Source: Flavobacterium endophyticum (GTDB lineage Bacteria; Bacteroidota; Bacteroidia; Flavobacteriales; Flavobacteriaceae). Taken from it: a stretch of DNA of 64,000 nt. Positions 51,210 through 61,622 of this stretch are shown here, piece by piece. A program made the position numbers and the translations under genes. Numbering within the stretch: position 1 is the first letter of the stretch; every line of letters begins with the position of its first letter. The notes under the pieces were generated by a model that was not told the DNA's origin, did no database searches, and saw nothing but the letters and a program-made list of their open reading frames with translations. Location: NCBI RefSeq assembly GCF_003634455.1, contig NZ_RBLC01000001.1, positions 620,001 to 684,000 on the forward strand, given 5' to 3'.

Positions 51210-54200
51210 ATGAAAAAAACCTACCTACTAGGCTGTAAGCTAGCGCTTACACTATTTCTTGTATTGCTTACTTCCGTGAGCTATTCGCAAAATCAAACAT
51301 TTACATCTTCTGGAACTTTCACTGTACCTGTAGGCGTCACCAGTATTACTGTTGAAGCATGGGGCGGCGGCGGAAAAGGCGGAACACGAACCAATAACAG
51401 CGGTGGCGCTGGTGGCGGTGGCGGTGGCGCTTATGTTCGAAGCGTACTAACTGTAGTACCCACAACTTCTTATACCGTAACTGTCGGAGGAGGAAGCACA
51501 AGCACTGCCGCGGGAGGCGACTCTTGGTTCGGATCAAACACATTATTACTTGCCAAAGGAGGAGAAAGCGTTGCCAATAACACAACCGGAGGAGGCAATG
51601 GAGGCGCTGCAGGTGCCAGTATAGGCGACTTCAAACGCTCTGGCGGAAATGGTGCCAACGGTTCAGCCCTTATAACACTTTATGGCGGCGGCGGTGGTTC
51701 ATCCGCTGGAACAGCACTTGACGGAGTCAGTGGAAATACAGCTAATGGCGGTACAGCTCCTGCAGGCGGAGGAAATGGAGGTGCCGGAGTTGGATCAGGT
51801 ACTCAAAATGCTGGCGGGACAGACGGCTCCAACCCTGGCGGTGGCGGTGGCGGTGCCAAGAAAACAAGCGGTTCCTCTAATAGAAATGGAGGTGATGGCG
51901 CAAACGGACAGGTAATCATTACTTACACGTTGCCAAACGGTCCGGGTGGCGTTACTTCTGCCTTACAATTATGGCTACGTGCTGACTTAGTAAACGGTAC
52001 TTCAACAGTTACAGACAATACCAATGTAACCTCATGGCAGACACAAGCTATGGGAAGCAATGCAACAGTACATACAGCAGGACAGGAGCCTAAATACAAA
52101 AACAATCAAACTGATAACGTCAATTTTAACGCTGTTATTGATTTTGACAATATCTCGACAGAAGCATCGAGCAGCTATAATTATGCTTTAGCAGGCCAGC
52201 AATATCTTGGCGGCAGTACAGGATACTATACCCAAGACGTGTTTGTAGTTGTCATTCCGAATGTCACCGTAAACAGTTCTTTCGGAAGTATGGATATATT
52301 CTGTGCAGATTCTGATACTTCAACGCAAACAAATGACGCTACCGGCGTTGGCTTTGGAGCTTATTCACAACGATTCAACAACGAAGTCCTTTCTTATGCC
52401 TACAATACATCTTCAGGATTAGGAAATGGATATGGAGTTGCAGAAACAAGTACCTCAAAAACATATTCTAATGTCGGTATAATCAATACTAGAAATAATT
52501 CTGGTTCGACAGCGCAAGAACTTTTTTATAACGGATTGAATGTCGTAAATACAACCTCAACAGGAACTTTCATGAACTTATCCAATGGAAAATACTGGAT
52601 TGGACGAAGCGAAGGCTGGAAAGCTACCCTTGACGGAAGAGTTGCAGAAATCATTACGTTCAGTTCTCGTAAAAATGATGCTTCCGAAAGAATCAAAATC
52701 GAAAGTTATCTGGCTATCAAATACGGTATCACCATGGGCGTTAATGGTACGTCGCAAAACTACGTAAATTCAGACGGAACAGTAATCTGGAACACGACTG
52801 CCAATACAGGATTCAACTGGAATATTGCCGGAATCGGAAGAGACGATCTTTCAAAATTAAATCAAAAACAATCCCGAAGTGTCAATTTAGCTACTGATGT
52901 AGCCATAGGATTAGGAGAAGTTGCGGCCACAAATACAGCAAATGCAACAACTTTTTCAACCAATAAAGATTATTTGGTATGGGGATGCAACAACGGCTCT
53001 TTTGCTTCTTCAGGAACAACAACCAACGTAAACTTAGGAGGTCTTACCACTTCTTTTATTTCTGGAAACAGAAAATGGAAAATCGTAGAGACTGGTACAG
53101 ACGTCGGACAAACCGTCGTTTCTCTTCCTAAATCATCTTTAACTTCGAACTTTACCAAAACCGCAACACAAGAATATGTATTGATCGTTTCGTCAAGCAG
53201 TGCTTTCGGCAGCAATGACATTGTGGATATTATTCCGCTGACCGATACAGGCAGCAACTATGAGGCATGGTATGACTTTGACAGTACGAAATACTTTAGC
53301 TTTGGTGTTGCCAACCAATTCGACAGCAAATACAGATTAGACAACCAAGCTGGAGATTTTGTATTGGGAGAAAAAAACATCAATCTAAATTCAAGCTTTA
53401 CCGTTTCTGGATGGATCAGACACACAAGCGGCGGCGGTGCAGTTCTTGCAAAAAATGGTGCCTATCAGTTCTACATCAACGCTTCTAATAAGTTAGTTGG
53501 AAACTGGAACGGTGCTGACAGGATTACGAGCACTACTTCTATTAATAATGGAAAATGGCATTATGTAGCAGTCTCTTTCGCTAGCGGAACCGCAAATCTT
53601 TATATCGACGGTGTTTTAGATGCAACAGCTTCTAGCCTTCCTACTCCTGTTTCAAACACAGCTAACTTTTCTATTGGTGCGGTTTGGCAAGGAAAATCAA
53701 CTATTACAAGTACTTTCTCTGGCGATATTGATGAAATCAGAATCTGGAACAATGCGCTGACAAGCACTCAAATCCGCTTTGTGATGAATCAGGAAATAGA
53801 AAAAACCGGAACCGCCACTAACGGAAGAACCATTCCGAGCACAATTACAAAAAATGATATTTCCATAATTCCCTGGAACAATCTTCAAGCTTATTACGAT
53901 TTGAATACTTTTTACGGAACATCTATAAAAGATAAATCCGACAACAATCGTTGGGCAAGAATCAAATACCTTACGGTTGACAAAAACATCGTAGGCACGC
54001 AAACAGCGCCGATGCCTTATGTATCTACGACAGACGGAGCCTGGGCTACAATCGCAACATGGACAAACGGTACATTGCAAGAGCTTCCGAACAATGTATC
54101 TATCGTAAACAGCAGCATTCCTGTAGATTGGAATATCGTGCAAACTTCGCATAATGTTACTTCGGTAGGAAACAAGACGGTCTTAGGATTAATCGTTAGC

Positions 54201-55856
54201 AACAATACGCTCAGTGCCCAAAACGATACCAAACTAGAGGTTTCTCATTACTTGAAAGTAAACGGAAAAATCGACTTGGTAGGAAAATCACAGCTGCTAC
54301 AGACATTAAATAGCGATCTAGACCCGACAAGTTCAGGTTCTTTAGAAAGAGATCAACAAGGAACTAGTAACAAATACAATTACAACTATTGGTGCTCTCC
54401 TGTAGGTAATCCAAATAGCACTACCAACAACAATAATTATACTGTAAATAGCGTGCTCAGAGATGGAACAACGACAACACCGCAAACCATATTATGGACA
54501 TCGGCCAATGATGCAATTGCTGGTTCGCCTATAACATTAAGCAACAAATGGATTTATAAATTCCAAAGCTCTTCTAATAATTATGCCAACTGGATTTATG
54601 TCGGACATACCGGAGCTTTGAAGGCCGCTCAAGGTTTTACGATGAAAGGAAGTGCCGCTGCAACGCCAAACCAAAATTATACTTTTGTCGGCAAGCCAAA
54701 CAATGGAAAAATCCAATACAGTATCGGTCCGAACTTATTGAATCTGGCAGGAAATCCGTATGCTTCTGCTTTAGACGCAACTGCCTTTATCAATGACAAC
54801 TTGACTTCGACAACAGGAACTTTATATTTCTGGGATCATTTTGGCGGCGAAACTCACGTATTGCTATCATATCTAGGGGGTTATGCGGCAAGAAATCTTG
54901 TCGGAGGAGTCGTTGCCATGTCACAGCCAGAGCTTGAAGACATTGGACCTGGATCAAAAGCTCCAAACCGATATGTGCCAGTAGGACAAGGATTCTTTGT
55001 GACATCAAGCAATATCGGAGGCGATATGATTTTCAATAACAACCAAAGACAGTTTGCAAAAGAGAATCACGCTGATTCAAATGCGATGTTCAGAAACGGA
55101 AACCGAACAATTCCTCATGCTAATCATTTCGAGAATAATTCGGAAAATTTGGGAGAAGATCCTGATAATTTCATCAAAATAAGGCTTGGATTTGATTCAA
55201 GAAATAATTACCACAGGCAAATATTATTGGGCTTCATGAACGAAAATGCAAGCAGAGAGATTGAGCCAGGCTATGATGCAATCCACATCGACAGCCAAGT
55301 CAACGACATGTATTTTATCCACAACGGAACCAAATTGGTAATCCAAGGCGATGGTTATTTCAACACAGACAATATCTATCCTTTGGCCGTAAAAGCGGAC
55401 GCTGCCGGAAATGTAAAATTCATGCTTGACAAAGTAGAAAACCTAGATGAAGATCAAGAAGTCTACATTTTTGATAACATGACCGGAATCTACCACAGCA
55501 TTAAAAACAACGTTTTTCAGGTAAATCTTGACGCTGGATTACACGACAGAAGATTCTCTTTGAGATTCTCTACAACTGAAAATCTAGGCACTGTCGACCA
55601 TGGACTTGAAGAAGGCATTGACATCGCTTTTACAAGCAACAACAATACATTACACATCAAAAATAAATTGCTAGACACGACCATAACTTCAATTGAGGCA
55701 TATACACTTTTAGGCCAAAATTTACGTTCGTGGAATGTTGAAAACGAAATACAACAAAATATCCAAATTCCGATTTCTAACTTAAGTACAGGAGCTTATA
55801 TCGTTAAGGTAAAAACAACAAAAGGCGACTTGAGTACAAAAATCATTGTAAGATAA
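51210..55856 (+). CDS. Gly-rich, LamG-containing T9SS surface protein (adhesin-like)
   Basis: 1548 aa, secreted. The signal peptide ends SYSQ near residue 26. Residues 30-245 form a Gly-rich beta domain with many GGGG runs. A lectin-like/DUF8202-type part follows (LQLWLRADLVNG, 250-550), then a LamG-like concanavalin domain (INLNSSFTVSGWIRH ... LYIDGVLDATASS, 725-880). Long Thr/Ser/Asn-rich beta segments come next and the end (SIEAYTLLGQNLRSW ... STGAYIVKVKTTKGD) is a type A T9SS sorting domain. Probably a cell-surface adhesin or gliding-related protein; the ligand is unknown. Confidence 0.9.
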   Translation: MKKTYLLGCKLALTLFLVLLTSVSYSQNQTFTSSGTFTVPVGVTSITVEAWGGGGKGGTRTNNSGGAGGGGGGAYVRSVLTVVPTTSYTVTVGGGSTSTAAGGDSWFGSNTLLLAKGGESVANNTTGGGNGGAAGASIGDFKRSGGNGANGSALITLYGGGGGSSAGTALDGVSGNTANGGTAPAGGGNGGAGVGSGTQNAGGTDGSNPGGGGGGAKKTSGSSNRNGGDGANGQVIITYTLPNGPGGVTSALQLWLRADLVNGTSTVTDNTNVTSWQTQAMGSNATVHTAGQEPKYKNNQTDNVNFNAVIDFDNISTEASSSYNYALAGQQYLGGSTGYYTQDVFVVVIPNVTVNSSFGSMDIFCADSDTSTQTNDATGVGFGAYSQRFNNEVLSYAYNTSSGLGNGYGVAETSTSKTYSNVGIINTRNNSGSTAQELFYNGLNVVNTTSTGTFMNLSNGKYWIGRSEGWKATLDGRVAEIITFSSRKNDASERIKIESYLAIKYGITMGVNGTSQNYVNSDGTVIWNTTANTGFNWNIAGIGRDDLSKLNQKQSRSVNLATDVAIGLGEVAATNTANATTFSTNKDYLVWGCNNGSFASSGTTTNVNLGGLTTSFISGNRKWKIVETGTDVGQTVVSLPKSSLTSNFTKTATQEYVLIVSSSSAFGSNDIVDIIPLTDTGSNYEAWYDFDSTKYFSFGVANQFDSKYRLDNQAGDFVLGEKNINLNSSFTVSGWIRHTSGGGAVLAKNGAYQFYINASNKLVGNWNGADRITSTTSINNGKWHYVAVSFASGTANLYIDGVLDATASSLPTPVSNTANFSIGAVWQGKSTITSTFSGDIDEIRIWNNALTSTQIRFVMNQEIEKTGTATNGRTIPSTITKNDISIIPWNNLQAYYDLNTFYGTSIKDKSDNNRWARIKYLTVDKNIVGTQTAPMPYVSTTDGAWATIATWTNGTLQELPNNVSIVNSSIPVDWNIVQTSHNVTSVGNKTVLGLIVSNNTLSAQNDTKLEVSHYLKVNGKIDLVGKSQLLQTLNSDLDPTSSGSLERDQQGTSNKYNYNYWCSPVGNPNSTTNNNNYTVNSVLRDGTTTTPQTILWTSANDAIAGSPITLSNKWIYKFQSSSNNYANWIYVGHTGALKAAQGFTMKGSAAATPNQNYTFVGKPNNGKIQYSIGPNLLNLAGNPYASALDATAFINDNLTSTTGTLYFWDHFGGETHVLLSYLGGYAARNLVGGVVAMSQPELEDIGPGSKAPNRYVPVGQGFFVTSSNIGGDMIFNNNQRQFAKENHADSNAMFRNGNRTIPHANHFENNSENLGEDPDNFIKIRLGFDSRNNYHRQILLGFMNENASREIEPGYDAIHIDSQVNDMYFIHNGTKLVIQGDGYFNTDNIYPLAVKADAAGNVKFMLDKVENLDEDQEVYIFDNMTGIYHSIKNNVFQVNLDAGLHDRRFSLRFSTTENLGTVDHGLEEGIDIAFTSNNNTLHIKNKLLDTTITSIEAYTLLGQNLRSWNVENEIQQNIQIPISNLSTGAYIVKVKTTKGDLSTKIIVR

Positions 55857-55893
55857 TTATAATTTATGGGGATTATAATTTAGGTTTGTTTAA

Positions 55894-55924
55894 TAAAAAA
55901 GTCCCGATTTCTCGGGACTTTTTA
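55894..55924. terminator. Bidirectional terminator between the T9SS protein gene and hisS
   Basis: AAAAAGTCCCGA-TTTC-TCGGGACTTTTT with A and T runs on both sides, between convergent stops. Confidence 0.9.
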
Positions 55925-55943
55925 CTTTTATAGTATTCAAAAA

Positions 55944-57311
55944 TTATTGCAATAATGTTTTTAGACCGTTAAAATCTAGCGTATGTTTTTCGCCTGTAAT
56001 CAGATCTTTTACACTAAAACTTTCCGTTGCAATTTCATTAGAGCCTGCCATGACCACAAAAGGAATCTGGCGCTTTTCTGCATGTTTGAACTGCTTGTCT
56101 AGTTTCGCTTTGTCTGGATATAATTCTACTTTTATTCCTTCATTTCTTAATCGGGTAATGGCCTGCATGGCATAAAAAGCTTCTTCATTTCCATAATTGA
56201 AAAAGATAGCTTTTGAAGAAACCGTTACCGTTTCCGGGAAAAGACCTAGTTCGTCCAAAACCAAGTAAATTCGGTCAAGTCCAAAAGAAATTCCTACCCC
56301 GCTCATGTTTTTCAGTCCAAAAATTCCTGTCAGGTCATCATACCTGCCTCCGCCTCCGATAGAACCCATGGCTACAGTTTTTGGGGCAGCCACTTCAAAA
56401 ATAGCTCCCGTATAATAATTCAGTCCGCGAGCCAAAGTGACATCCAAATCAAAATTCGATTTTTTCAAGCCCAATTTAGCAATCGTATCGCAGATGAACT
56501 GCAACTCCTCTACTCCTTTTCTGCCTTCTTCAGATGATGACAAAAGTTCGGAAAGCTGGCTGATTTTTTCAGAAATCGTTCCTGTAAAATGAAACAGCGG
56601 CTGGACTTTTTCTATGGCTTCTGCTGAAATTCCTTTTTCTAGCATTTCTTTTTTTACGCCGTCCTCACCTATTTTATCTAGCTTGTCCAATGCTACTGTA
56701 AAATCAATCAGCTTGTCGCTTGCGCCGATAACTTCTGCAATTCCAGATAGTATTTTTCGGTTGTTGATTTTTATAGTAACGCCTTCCAGACCTAATTCTG
56801 CAAAAACCGAATCGTACAATTGCACTAATTCTACTTCTTGCCACAAAGATGTCGAACCTACAACATCGGCATCGCATTGATAAAACTCACGGAAGCGGCC
56901 CTTCTGCGGATTATCGGCTCTCCATACCGGCTGAATTTGGTACCTCTTGAAAGGAAATTCCAATTCTCCTTGGCGCTGCACGACATATCGGGCAAAAGGC
57001 ACAGTCAGGTCATAACGCAATGCTTTTTCTGACAAAGAATTGGAAAATTTAGCCAGATTATTTGCTTCCAAAGCCGCCAAATCAGCTTTTTTGACTTTAT
57101 CGCCAGAATTCAAGATTTTAAAAATCAAGCGGTCTCCTTCCTCTCCATACTTCCCCATGAGGGTTTCTGAATTTTCAAAAGACGGCGTTTCAATAGGCTG
57201 ATAGCCAAATTTTTCAAAATTAGTTTTTATGATTTGGATGATATACTGTCGTTTCGAAACCTCGATCGGAGAAAAATCTCTGGTCCCTTTTGGAATTCCT
57301 GGTTTGGCCAT
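55944..57311 (-). CDS. hisS: Histidine-tRNA ligase
   Basis: 455 aa, normal length for bacterial HisRS. It begins [14 protein letters not shown]. Class II motif 2 lies in the [20 protein letters not shown] segment; the histidine-specific [20 protein letters not shown] block is present ([16 protein letters not shown]). The C-terminal anticodon-binding domain covers about the last 95 residues. Charges tRNA-His in the cytoplasm. Single-gene unit. Confidence 0.98.
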   Translation of the reverse strand: MAKPGIPKGTRDFSPIEVSKRQYIIQIIKTNFEKFGYQPIETPSFENSETLMGKYGEEGDRLIFKILNSGDKVKKADLAALEANNLAKFSNSLSEKALRYDLTVPFARYVVQRQGELEFPFKRYQIQPVWRADNPQKGRFREFYQCDADVVGSTSLWQEVELVQLYDSVFAELGLEGVTIKINNRKILSGIAEVIGASDKLIDFTVALDKLDKIGEDGVKKEMLEKGISAEAIEKVQPLFHFTGTISEKISQLSELLSSSEEGRKGVEELQFICDTIAKLGLKKSNFDLDVTLARGLNYYTGAIFEVAAPKTVAMGSIGGGGRYDDLTGIFGLKNMSGVGISFGLDRIYLVLDELGLFPETVTVSSKAIFFNYGNEEAFYAMQAITRLRNEGIKVELYPDKAKLDKQFKHAEKRQIPFVVMAGSNEIATESFSVKDLITGEKHTLDFNGLKTLLQ

Positions 57312-57460
57312 TTTTTGACTTCTTAGATTGTACTTTAAACTTATGCAAATATCTTATTTTTATTTGGGATTTGGGAAAATAGAATCGGGTTTCAACTTTT
57401 GACTTTCGGCTTGCCACTTTTGTTCTAAAAATTCATACTTTAGAGCCATAAAACAGAAAC

Positions 57461-58702
57461 ATGTTCAAACTGCTGAAAGAAAATGTGCATATCGCAATGG
57501 GTTCCATTCGGACACAGTTATTGCGTACTATCCTTACGGTACTTATCATTGCAATCGGAATCACGGCATTGGTCGGAATCCTTACTTTGGTATCAGCTTT
57601 AGAAAATACCATCAGCGGCAACTTTTCGTCTATGGGCGCCAACACGTTTTCGATGGGCCAATATGACGCTTCAGCCCAAATCAACCGAAATAACAATGTC
57701 GAAAAGATAAATCCGATTATCAGTTATCCGCAGGCAAAGGCTTTCCAAGAGAAATACTCCTATCCTTTTACTTCGACTTCTTTATCATTTACAGCGACTT
57801 CAACAGCCGAAATTAAGTTTGAAAACAAAAAGACCGATCCAGATATTTCAGTTTTAGGAGTCGATGAAAACTTCCTCATCAATTCGGGTCTGGAAACTCA
57901 AATGGGACGAAATTTTACCGGATTTGATATCCAAAATAATAATTATGTCTGCGTAGTAGGTTCTGATTTTTTAAAAGGACTTTTAAAAGATATAAACCCG
58001 ATTGACAAAGTGCTGTCTATACGAGGTGCCAAATTTAGGGTAATTGGCGTATTAAAAGAGAAAGGCTCCACTTTTGGAAACAGCCAAGATTTGCGAGTCC
58101 TCATCCCGACACAGATTGCACGTTCCTTATTTACTGCTCCCAACATCAATTATGACTTAAAAGTACTTGTTGGGAAAGAAGAATTATTGGATGCTGCTGT
58201 AGATGATGCCATTATCACGATGCGAAAAGTTCGAAAACTAAACCCTGTTGAAGAAAATAATTTCGGAATCACCAGAAGCGATGAGCTATTGGAAATGCTC
58301 CGATCTCAAACGGAATTTATGGGTTATGCCGCTTGGATAATTGGTATTATAACAGTCTTCGGGTCATCGATTGCTTTAATGAACATCATGATTGTTTCGG
58401 TGACGGAAAGAACACGCGAAATTGGAGTCCGAAAAGCACTTGGCGCTAAACGTTCGACCATTGCTTTCCAATTTTTTACAGAAAGTCTTGTTATTGGACA
58501 GCTGGGCGGTTTTGTGGGAATTATTCTCGGCGTATTGATTGGCTATGGAATTTCTACAGGACTGGATTTCGAATTTGTCGCTCCTTGGAAAGCTATTATT
58601 GCTGCTGTAATTATCAGTTTTATCGTAGCTTTATTTTCAGGGCTTTATCCCGCTATAAAAGCCGCTTACCTAGATCCTATCGAGGCTTTGAGATATGAAT
58701 AA
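57461..58702 (+). CDS. ABC transporter permease (MacB/FtsX type)
   Basis: 413 aa. One N-terminal membrane helix (ILTVLIIAIGITALVGILTLVSA), a periplasmic MacB-type domain of about 230 residues, and three C-terminal helices with the FtsX signature (VTERTREIGVRKALGAKRSTIAFQFFTESLVI). It needs a separate ATPase that is not in the vicinity. Substrate unknown: possible cargos are lipoproteins, peptides or drugs. Confidence 0.92.
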   Translation: MFKLLKENVHIAMGSIRTQLLRTILTVLIIAIGITALVGILTLVSALENTISGNFSSMGANTFSMGQYDASAQINRNNNVEKINPIISYPQAKAFQEKYSYPFTSTSLSFTATSTAEIKFENKKTDPDISVLGVDENFLINSGLETQMGRNFTGFDIQNNNYVCVVGSDFLKGLLKDINPIDKVLSIRGAKFRVIGVLKEKGSTFGNSQDLRVLIPTQIARSLFTAPNINYDLKVLVGKEELLDAAVDDAIITMRKVRKLNPVEENNFGITRSDELLEMLRSQTEFMGYAAWIIGIITVFGSSIALMNIMIVSVTERTREIGVRKALGAKRSTIAFQFFTESLVIGQLGGFVGIILGVLIGYGISTGLDFEFVAPWKAIIAAVIISFIVALFSGLYPAIKAAYLDPIEALRYE

Positions 58703-58708
58703 ATCAAT

Positions 58709-59563
58709 TTAACCGTCTGATTTTAAGCCAAAAATCATCCGGTCATTGTCGTAAATATCTTTTCTCAATTCTATATCCTTAAAGTTTTTTGCTTGCAACA
58801 AATCCATCATTTCTGTTCCTAGATACTGATTGATTTCAAAATAAAGCTGTCCGTTTTGGACAAGGTTTTTTTGTCCTAATTCAGCAATTTTTCGATAGAA
58901 AATTAGGGCATCGTCATCTTCAACAAACAATGCCAAATGCGGCTCGTAGTCCAAAACATTCTTTTTGATTTCTTCTTTTTCAAGATTTCTCACATACGGC
59001 GGATTGGAAACGATAATGTCAAAATTTTGTCCTAGATCTTCAGTTTCTAAAATATTTTTTAATAGAAAAGTCAAATCTACTTCATTTTTCACCGCATTTC
59101 TTTTTGCAGTTTCCAGCGCTTTTTCAGAAACATCAATAGCAAAAACTGTTGCATCTTGAAGATTTTTGGCCAGCGAAATAGCAATACAGCCGCTTCCTGT
59201 CCCGATATCAAGAATTTTTATTTTTCCTTTAAATTCATTTTTCTTGACAATCCATTCTACCAACTCTTCTGTTTCTTGACGCGGAATCAGCGTATTTTCA
59301 TTGACTTCAAATTCCAATCCATAAAAATGGGCCTTACCTAAAATATATTGTATTGGAATTTCTTTTTGCAACTTTTCTGTAATCGAATTCCACTTTTCAA
59401 GTTCTTCATCAGAAAAAGAAAATCCTGGATTCAAAGCTAAGTCAATCCTTTTCATCTGGTGCAAATCTTCTAAAATGATATAAAAGAAACTTTCTGTTTC
59501 AAGTAAATCATATAGCGGAGTGAGTTTTTCGATAAAAAGAGTTTTGTAGTCTTTAGCAAGCAT
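58709..59563 (-). CDS. prmC: Release factor glutamine methyltransferase
   Basis: 284 aa. SAM-binding motif ILDIGTGSGCIAISLAKN and the catalytic NPPYV motif (IIVSNPPYVRNLE) are intact; the N-terminal five-helix domain and the RQETEELVEW segment are typical. It methylates the GGQ glutamine of release factors RF1/RF2. It lies 24 bp after the lipoprotein gene on the same strand. Confidence 0.95.
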   Translation of the reverse strand: MLAKDYKTLFIEKLTPLYDLLETESFFYIILEDLHQMKRIDLALNPGFSFSDEELEKWNSITEKLQKEIPIQYILGKAHFYGLEFEVNENTLIPRQETEELVEWIVKKNEFKGKIKILDIGTGSGCIAISLAKNLQDATVFAIDVSEKALETAKRNAVKNEVDLTFLLKNILETEDLGQNFDIIVSNPPYVRNLEKEEIKKNVLDYEPHLALFVEDDDALIFYRKIAELGQKNLVQNGQLYFEINQYLGTEMMDLLQAKNFKDIELRKDIYDNDRMIFGLKSDG

Positions 59564-59587
59564 TCTTTCGTAATTTATGATTCAAGA

Positions 59588-60400
59588 TTAGCAGTCAAAA
59601 GTCCTGACTATTTCAGACACTTTTTTGACTAAATTTTCTTTTGCTTTTGAAGAAAGGAACAAAATTACCCTTTCTTCTTCGTAATGTCTATTCGCGCTAA
59701 AGACAAAGTCTAGTTTTCCATCGCGGTCGATATCCCCGACAAAAATTAGTTCTACGAAAGTATCATTAAAAGAATCTTCTTTTAAAAGCAATTTTTCAGG
59801 AGTATCTTTTGTAGAAATAAAAAGCTTGTAGTTTTCCACTTTATGCCAAGGTACAGGATTTTCACTGCCATCTTCCATCGTCTCTCCTTTTTCGATGATA
59901 TCTCCCTCGCCTCTCAAAAAGTATTCAACATTGTTGAAAGTAAACGCTATTTTCTCTTTTGGCCAGATTCGTTTTTGAGAAATTTTCAACGACTTCACTT
60001 CTCCTAATTTTAACTCCGGATAATCCATGAAAAGAACCGTTTTATTTCGAGATTCAATTGTCTTTGTAGAATCGCCGCTGCATTCTGAAAAACCACTTTC
60101 AAGGCCAAAATCGGCTTTCCCTAAATAATATTTTCCATTCTTTTCATATAATTCAATCCAATCTTTGGTAAGCAAATTTGCTGGATTATTACCTTCCCAA
60201 TCTCTAAAAGTAGAAGCTAATAAAATAGCAAAATCATTTTTGAACTCTTCATCTGCGACTGTTTCAACGGATTTTGTCTCTATCGAAGAAACTTCTTTTT
60301 TAACAGACAAAGTATCGTTCGCTTCCTCAGTTTTTGTCTTGGCTTTTGTACAGGAAACTAAAATTGAGAACAAAAACACTAATGCAAATAGCTTCTTCAT
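59588..60400 (-). CDS. Lipoprotein of unknown function, 270 aa
   Basis: 270 aa. The signal peptide ends in lipobox ILVSC (Cys about 17). A polar linker is followed by a mainly beta domain. IFVGDIDRDGKLDFVFSANRHYEEERVILFL near the C-terminus contains a Ca-binding-like DxDxDG motif, as in FG-GAP/VCBS-type repeats. No known function. It is followed on the same strand by prmC. Confidence 0.8.
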   Translation of the reverse strand: MKKLFALVFLFSILVSCTKAKTKTEEANDTLSVKKEVSSIETKSVETVADEEFKNDFAILLASTFRDWEGNNPANLLTKDWIELYEKNGKYYLGKADFGLESGFSECSGDSTKTIESRNKTVLFMDYPELKLGEVKSLKISQKRIWPKEKIAFTFNNVEYFLRGEGDIIEKGETMEDGSENPVPWHKVENYKLFISTKDTPEKLLLKEDSFNDTFVELIFVGDIDRDGKLDFVFSANRHYEEERVILFLSSKAKENLVKKVSEIVRTFDC

Positions 60401-60403
60401 AGA

Positions 60404-60550
60404 TTATAATATTTTTAGCATCCAAACCGGACAAGAGGTATGGCCTGTATTGCCCATCGGCGCATTATGTTCAATCAAAACCTCGCGAATCACTTTGGCA
60501 ATCGCAACGTTGTCAGCCTTTTGGATTTCTCTTATTATAATCGTGCTCAT
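60404..60550 (-). pseudogene. N-terminal fragment of a GNAT acetyltransferase
   Basis: 48 codons from ATG 60550: STIIIREIQKADNVAIAKVI and REVLIEHNAP match the first strand and helix of GNAT N-acetyltransferases. The rest of the domain is missing and the reading frame ends after an unrelated tail. It is a remnant 3 bp from the lipoprotein gene start. Confidence 0.7.
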
Positions 60551-60578
60551 TCTTGGCGGAAAAACTTATTTTTGTGAC

Positions 60579-61622
60579 GTGAAGATACACGAAAAATACA
60601 TAAAACGATGCATCGAGCTTGCCAAAAATGGACTGGGAACAACCTATCCGAATCCTTTGGTAGGAAGTGTTATCGTGCATGAAAATAAAATTATCGGCGA
60701 AGGTTGGCATAAAAAAGCGGGCGAGCCGCATGCCGAAGTCAATGCCGTCAATTCTGTAAAAAACAAATCTTTGCTTGCTGAATCGACAATTTATGTCAGT
60801 TTGGAACCTTGCAGTCATTTTGGAAAAACACCTCCTTGCTGCGACTTGATTATCCAGCAAAAAATCCCCAATATTGTTATCGGCACCATCGATCCCTTTG
60901 CTAAAGTTTCTGGAAACGGAATCAAAAAACTGATTGAAGCGGACAGAAATGTGACAGTCGGAATTTTAGAAAAAGAATGCAATGAACTAAACAAACGCTT
61001 TTTTACGTTTCACCAGAAAAAAAGACCTTATATAATCTTGAAATGGGCAGAAAGTGCTAACGGCTTTTTGAGTCCAGATACTAAAGAAGAACAAAAACCA
61101 GTTTGGATTACGAATACGTATTCACGTCAATTGGTTCACAAATGGAGGACTGAAGAACAAGCAATTTTAGTAGGAACACAAACGGTTTTAGATGATAATC
61201 CAAGACTGGATTCCCGCGACTGGAAAGGAAATAACCCGATACGAATCGTACTAGACAGGACTGGAAAAATCTCTAATGACTATTTTGTAAAAGACAATAC
61301 AACCAAAACTATTATCATTACCGAGGAGGAAAAATTAACGAATTCTGAAAATATTATTTTTGAAAATGTTATCTTTGATAGTAGCCTTCCTGATTCCATT
61401 TTGGAAATTTTATATAAAAATGATATCCAATCGGTCATCATCGAAGGTGGCAAAAAAACGTTGCAGACTTTCATTGACGCAGGTCTTTGGGATGAAGCGA
61501 GGATTTTTAAAGGGATACATTTTTTTCAATCCGGAACAGCAGCCCCTAAGCTTAAAGGAGAATTAATCGAAAGGAAAAACATCTTGAATGACGAACTTTT
61601 AATTTTCAAAAGCCATGGTTAA
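60579..61622 (+). CDS. ribD: Bifunctional riboflavin biosynthesis deaminase/reductase
   Basis: 347 aa from the GTG at 60579; the frame is open for 400 bp upstream, but that sequence is antisense to the lipoprotein and GNAT remnant. The N-terminal deaminase domain has zinc motifs HAE (GEPHAEVNAV) and PCSHFGKTPPC. The C-terminal reductase domain starts RPYIILKWAESANGF. It performs the second and third steps of riboflavin synthesis. It overlaps the next gene by 8 bp. Confidence 0.95.
   Translation: MKIHEKYIKRCIELAKNGLGTTYPNPLVGSVIVHENKIIGEGWHKKAGEPHAEVNAVNSVKNKSLLAESTIYVSLEPCSHFGKTPPCCDLIIQQKIPNIVIGTIDPFAKVSGNGIKKLIEADRNVTVGILEKECNELNKRFFTFHQKKRPYIILKWAESANGFLSPDTKEEQKPVWITNTYSRQLVHKWRTEEQAILVGTQTVLDDNPRLDSRDWKGNNPIRIVLDRTGKISNDYFVKDNTTKTIIITEEEKLTNSENIIFENVIFDSSLPDSILEILYKNDIQSVIIEGGKKTLQTFIDAGLWDEARIFKGIHFFQSGTAAPKLKGELIERKNILNDELLIFKSHG

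Noticed and set aside
51350..51950. Gly codon repeats as a CRISPR or tandem-repeat array
   Set aside because: They are irregular GGN codon runs inside the Gly-rich domain of a surface protein, not spaced repeats.
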